Both the position numbers and the translations under genes were made by a program. The notes under the pieces were generated by a model. It was not told the DNA's origin, searched no databases, and worked only from the letters and a program-made list of their open reading frames with translations. Source: Mycolicibacterium austroafricanum (lineage in GTDB: Bacteria > Actinomycetota > Actinomycetes > Mycobacteriales > Mycobacteriaceae). From it: DNA of 64,000 bases. Positions 61,149 to 64,000 of the stretch are shown here, piece after piece (the first letter of the stretch is position 1; every line of letters begins with the position of its first letter). The stretch is taken from positions 62,607 through 126,606 of the forward strand of contig NZ_CACSIP010000004.1 of assembly GCF_902705885.1 (NCBI RefSeq), written 5' to 3'.

Positions 61149-62263
61149 AGCCCGCAGAACGCGCCTGGCGCATCGGCCGGGATTTCGGCGGCGTGGTGCC
61201 GCGAGCCCACGCTGCGGTCGCGGGCGATTGGAATCCGTTGTCATGCAGCGGTGTACGGCAACTCGGTGAGGTCGTACTCGACGAACTGGCTCTATCGGGC
61301 ATGACGTTGACCGCACCGCCGCCGAAACTGGAGCGCACAGCGGACTCCTGTGCCGCTGCCGCCGACGAACTGACCGGGCTCGGTCTGGCGGGCGCGCACG
61401 GCGCGCCGCCTGCATTGCGGGTCGGCTCGATCCGACGACGTCGGTTCGGACGCCAGACCTACGAACAGCTGACCTTCGATCACGATCCCCAGCTGCCGGA
61501 CTCGTTGACCGCCGAGGGTTTTGATGGGCCGGCCACCGCTGTTGTGCACCTGTGCCGTCGAGGTGAGGAGCGCCGGCCCTGGCTGGTGTGGGTGCACGGC
61601 GCCGGTCAGGGCCAGCCGATCGATTTGCTGTTCTCCCGCGCGCGCCGGATCCAGGAGGAACTCGGGTTCAACATCGCGCTCCCGGTTCAGCCGGGATGCG
61701 GGGTCCGGCGCAGCCGATGGCCTGCCTATCCCACCATGGATCCGCTGGCCAATGTCGCCGGCATGATGCGCGCCGTCTCCGAGGTGCGCGCCGTGCTGCG
61801 ATGGCTGAGACCCCAGGCGAGCGCGATCGCGGTGTCCGGTGTGTCGATGGGGAGTCCGGTGGCGGGGTTGGTGTCGCATCTGGAGCAGGTCGACGCGGTG
61901 GCGTTGTACACCCCGATCTTCGGCCTCAACACGATGATCGCCGCGCACCTCGGCCGCTGGGGTCCGTCGGTGCGGGACACCATCGAGTTGTTGCAGTCCG
62001 AAACCGTCGAACAGGTGATGTCGGTGGTCGACTACCAGGCGGTGGAGCCGTCACCTCCGCCGGAGCGACGGCTGATCGTCGGGGCGTGGCACGACCAGAT
62101 GGCCAGGCGCGCACCCGCACTCGCACTGCACGAGCGGTGGGGCGGCCAGGTGTACTGGCACCGGGGCAGCCACGTCGGGCATCTGTTCGCCGGTGGAGTC
62201 CAGGACGCCTCGGAGCGGCTTCTCCGCGAAGTCAGCCGGGAGGCGAGCCGTAATCCCGAATGA
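61145..62263 (+). CDS. Alpha/beta hydrolase-fold protein
   Basis: 372 residues. The first 170 residues are not recognisable; then come WLVWVHGAGQG (oxyanion region), the nucleophile elbow AVSGVSMGSPVAGL (G-V-S-M-G), and a late His in YWHRGSHVGHLFAGG. It is coupled to the monooxygenase by a GTGA overlap, so hydrolysis of the ester product is a likely role. The last 32 bases overlap the convergent TetR gene, an unusually large overlap that leaves both reading frames intact. Confidence 0.85.
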   Translation: MKPAERAWRIGRDFGGVVPRAHAAVAGDWNPLSCSGVRQLGEVVLDELALSGMTLTAPPPKLERTADSCAAAADELTGLGLAGAHGAPPALRVGSIRRRRFGRQTYEQLTFDHDPQLPDSLTAEGFDGPATAVVHLCRRGEERRPWLVWVHGAGQGQPIDLLFSRARRIQEELGFNIALPVQPGCGVRRSRWPAYPTMDPLANVAGMMRAVSEVRAVLRWLRPQASAIAVSGVSMGSPVAGLVSHLEQVDAVALYTPIFGLNTMIAAHLGRWGPSVRDTIELLQSETVEQVMSVVDYQAVEPSPPPERRLIVGAWHDQMARRAPALALHERWGGQVYWHRGSHVGHLFAGGVQDASERLLREVSREASRNPE

Positions 62264-62852
62264 GGCGGTTCCGCAGGCATGTCAGCTCGCGTTCGAGATC
62301 GTAGCCCTCGGCCAGCACCAGCCAGAGGTAGGCGATGCCGTACACCGATGCACTGATGTCGTTGACGGCGCCCTCGATGTCGAGCCCGGGTCGCACCGAG
62401 CCGTCGGCGAGCCCCCTCTCGAGGCCCATCTTGACCTTCTGCATTCCGGTGTCGAGTTGGCCCAGGGAGCGAGGGCGCAGCGGTGAGGTGCTCTTCACTG
62501 CCTCGAAGGCGGCCACGAACATCGCGCGCAGCAGCTCGGGGTCTTCGGAGGCGAGCCGGCCGATCCGGTCCAGGTGGGCGAGCGCGTGTTGCAGGCCATT
62601 GGCCTGCGGGTCGAGATCGGGGCTCAGCTGCGCCATGTACTCCCGCATGAAAATCGCATCCAGCACAGCGTCTTTGCTGCCGTACCGGGCGTGCACCATG
62701 GCCCGGCTGTATCCGGCTCGGCGGCCGATCTCCGCGGCAGTCGTTGCTTCCCAGCCTTTTTCGATGATCAACTCAGCGGCGGCGCGGGCCAGTTTGCGGC
62801 TGGAGATCTCGACCCGTTCCGGCTGCGTCAGGCCGCGACTTGGGGTGGGCAC
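62232..62852 (-). CDS. TetR-family transcriptional regulator
   Basis: 206 residues. The helix-turn-helix contains RAAAELIIEKGWEATTAAEIGRRAGYSRAMVHARYGSKDAVLDAIF. The ligand domain is short and acidic. The start is GTG at 62852. The 67-base gap to the next forward gene carries CTTGCAT twice (62854-62860 and 62885-62891), 31 bases apart, in AT-rich sequence; this may be its operator. It is convergent with the monooxygenase-hydrolase pair, and no copy of the 17-bp palindrome lies in its own promoter, so it is a less likely regulator of that motif. Confidence 0.9.
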   Translation of the reverse strand: MPTPSRGLTQPERVEISSRKLARAAAELIIEKGWEATTAAEIGRRAGYSRAMVHARYGSKDAVLDAIFMREYMAQLSPDLDPQANGLQHALAHLDRIGRLASEDPELLRAMFVAAFEAVKSTSPLRPRSLGQLDTGMQKVKMGLERGLADGSVRPGLDIEGAVNDISASVYGIAYLWLVLAEGYDLERELTCLRNRLIRDYGSPPG

Positions 62853-62919
62853 CCTTGCATATTAGACGAGCGACAATTAAGTTACTTGCATTGCGTCAAA
62901 TATGTGGCGGAGGAACTCG

Positions 62920-63039
62920 ATGGTGAGTGTGCAGCACGTCGCGCGACGGGCGCCGATGGCGACACCGCAGGTGTACGCCGCGCCCATGGCCGAGTTCGCC
63001 ACCGACTCGTTCGACGGCGCCGTGGAGGTGTTCGCGTGA
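62920..63039 (+). CDS. Small 39-residue ORF with strong ribosome-binding site
   Basis: ATG at 62920 is preceded by GCGGAGG with seven bases of spacing, one of the best ribosome-binding sites in the window. The predicted peptide begins MVSVQHVARRAPMATPQVYA and ends DSFDGAVEVFA. Its TGA overlaps the GTG of the NTF2-like gene (GTGA), so the two are translationally coupled. It has no recognisable domain. It may be a real small protein, a leader peptide, or the remnant of a larger gene. Confidence 0.55.
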   Translation: MVSVQHVARRAPMATPQVYAAPMAEFATDSFDGAVEVFA

Positions 63040-63410
63040 CCCGCTCGGCGCGTGAGGTCGTCGAGTTGTACAACCTGGCGGTGTGGAACGAACGCGATTT
63101 CGCTCTCGCCGACGAACTGATGGGTGACTCGGTGATCCGCCACGACGTGGGGGAGGCCACCACGCTGACCCACGACGAGGCGGTGGCGCGCGTCGTCGAC
63201 CACTGGGAGATGTTCGAGACGATCCGCTTCGAGCTCCACCTCGTGGTCGCCGGTGACGACGGCGAGCACGTCGCGATCGTCTACCAGTCGCCGATGACGT
63301 TGAAGGACGGCACCGAGACCACCGTCGGAAGTATGGAGATCTTCCGGGTCGTCGACGGCAGGATCACCGAGGTCTGGAATTGTGGCTACAAGCAAGGAGT
63401 TTGGGCGTGA
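63036..63410 (+). CDS. NTF2-like/SnoaL-like protein
   Basis: 124 residues of the cone-shaped NTF2-like fold. It has REVVELYNLAVWNERDFALADELMGDSVIRHD, then a strand pair ending GDDGEHVAIVYQSPMTLKDGTET and MEIFRVVDGRITEVWNCGYKQGVWA, the usual SnoaL-like C-terminal strands. Members are small-molecule isomerases, dehydratases or cyclases, or ligand binders. The GTG at 63036 overlaps the stop of the 39-residue ORF. A hairpin repeat separates it from the LLM oxidoreductase gene. Confidence 0.85.
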   Translation: MTRSAREVVELYNLAVWNERDFALADELMGDSVIRHDVGEATTLTHDEAVARVVDHWEMFETIRFELHLVVAGDDGEHVAIVYQSPMTLKDGTETTVGSMEIFRVVDGRITEVWNCGYKQGVWA

Positions 63411-63422
63411 ACGGTTCGGCGG

Positions 63423-63441
63423 GCTGGGGGCACCTCCCAGC
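63423..63441. repeat. Short hairpin of a mycobacterial interspersed repeat type
   Basis: GCTGGG (63423-63428) and CCCAGC (63436-63441) form a stem with a seven-base loop, in GGGGGCACCTCCCAGCCGAA. I recall similar sequences recurring in mycobacterial intergenic regions, but could not verify this. It sits 12 bases after a stop codon and may also act as a weak terminator. Confidence 0.5.
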
Positions 63442-63462
63442 CGAAGGCGAGGGGAGAGCGAT

Positions 63463-64000
63463 ATGGGGATAGATGAAGCTGCACTCGACGAACTGGGGTA
63501 CTACCTGCTGGCCGGCGCCGGGGGTGAAGGGCCGGCCACGCTGATGGACGAGGCCCGCCACGGGGAGGAACTGGGCTTCGGCACGGCCTTCATCTCCGAA
63601 CGGTGGAACGTCAAAGAGGCGTCGTCACTCACCGGCGCGGCGCTGGCGGTCACCAGCCGCATGCAGATCGCCACCGCGGCCACCAACCACAACACCCGTC
63701 ATCCACTGATCACCGGATCGTGGGCCACCACGATGCACCGGCTGTCCGGCGGGCGGTTCACTCTGGGACTCGGGCGGGGCATCGCGGCGATGTACAACGC
63801 GTTCGGCGTGCCGGCGGTGACCACCGCGCAGATGGAGGACTTCGCCCAGGTGATGCGCAAGCTCTGGCACGGCGCGCTGATCTTCGACCACGACGGCCCG
63901 ATCGGCAAGTATCAGGTGCTGTTCCTGGACCCGGAGTTCAACGAGGACATCCGGCTGGCGCTCGTCGCGTTCGGTCCCCAGACGCTGGCGCTGGGCGGAC
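63463..64000 (+). CDS. F420-type LLM-class oxidoreductase, 3' end outside window
   Basis: 179 residues are visible of a luciferase-like monooxygenase-family TIM barrel. It begins GIDEAALDELGYYLLAGAG, then ARHGEELGFGTAFISERWNVKEASSL, a feature of F420-dependent LLM enzymes, and IATAATNHNTRHP followed by RFTLGLGRGIAAMYNAFG. It would oxidise or reduce an alcohol or ketone with coenzyme F420, or act as a flavin monooxygenase. The ATG follows GGGGAGAGCGAT. The gene continues beyond base 64000. Confidence 0.88.
   Translation, partial: MGIDEAALDELGYYLLAGAGGEGPATLMDEARHGEELGFGTAFISERWNVKEASSLTGAALAVTSRMQIATAATNHNTRHPLITGSWATTMHRLSGGRFTLGLGRGIAAMYNAFGVPAVTTAQMEDFAQVMRKLWHGALIFDHDGPIGKYQVLFLDPEFNEDIRLALVAFGPQTLALGG

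Overview
This window reads as chromosomal DNA from a fast-growing, pigmented mycobacterium (Mycolicibacterium-like). The evidence is high GC, frequent GTG starts, ATGA/GTGA start-stop overlaps, an MmpL transporter, a crtE-crtI-crtB carotenoid operon, a GAF-GGDEF-EAL protein of the DcpA type, a mycofactocin-type SDR, an F420-type LLM oxidoreductase and a very high density of fadD/fadE/echA/thiolase genes. No rRNA, tRNA, CRISPR array, insertion sequence or phage gene was seen. The first gene (MmpL, 5' end missing) and the last gene (LLM oxidoreductase, 3' end missing) run off the window.

Layout. 0-5.4 kb: MmpL C-terminal half, crtE-crtI-crtB, and convergent idi (isoprenoid and carotenoid supply). 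5.5-7.2 kb: a tandem universal stress protein with a DosR-like box, coupled to an SRPBCC protein. 7.2-9.6 kb: an acyl-CoA dehydrogenase pair behind a palindrome. 10-13.4 kb: a degenerate FAD-fold protein, a GAF-GGDEF-EAL cyclic-di-GMP enzyme and a GNAT/FeeM-like protein. 14.1-16.9 kb: MaoC hydratase, flavin monooxygenase, alpha/beta hydrolase. 16.9-24.1 kb: SDRs, acyl-CoA dehydrogenases, a thiolase, a GntR regulator and a CaiB CoA-transferase. 24.1-31.1 kb: one tightly overlapped reverse operon of three crotonases and three AMP-forming CoA ligases. 31.2-34.1 kb: GntR, crotonase, thiolase. 34.2-45.4 kb: TetR and a divergent nine-gene operon (crotonase, SDR, DapA-type aldolase, crotonase, amidohydrolase, CoA ligase, amidohydrolase, two acyl-CoA dehydrogenases), closed by a convergent TetR. 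45.6-50 kb: secreted hydrolase, SCP-x-like thiolase homologue, TesB-like thioesterase, NYN protein. 50-52.3 kb: molybdopterin oxidoreductase. 52.3-62.9 kb: CaiB, P450, aldehyde dehydrogenase, FadD17/19-like ligase, Rieske oxygenase, Baeyer-Villiger-type monooxygenase, hydrolase and TetR. 62.9-64 kb: a 39-codon ORF, an NTF2-like protein and the LLM enzyme.

How the genes fit together. About 45 kb is catabolic: oxygenases (P450, Rieske, two flavin monooxygenases each paired with a hydrolase), an aldehyde dehydrogenase, CoA ligases and CoA-transferases, beta-oxidation enzymes, an aldolase, amidohydrolases and thiolases. This suggests breakdown of an alicyclic, terpenoid or steroid-like compound; the substrate cannot be read from the sequence. 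The most striking signal is a 17-bp palindrome, ACTGTAA-N3-TTACAGT. It occurs with 12-14 of 14 matches in five intergenic regions (22904, 35149, 53594, 54953, 59475), with weaker copies at 31115, 37870, 48685, 55091, 55147 and 59411. It always lies just upstream of catabolic genes. It links operons scattered over about 37 kb into one probable regulon; the TetR gene ending at 34221 is the best candidate regulator, since one copy lies in its divergent promoter region.
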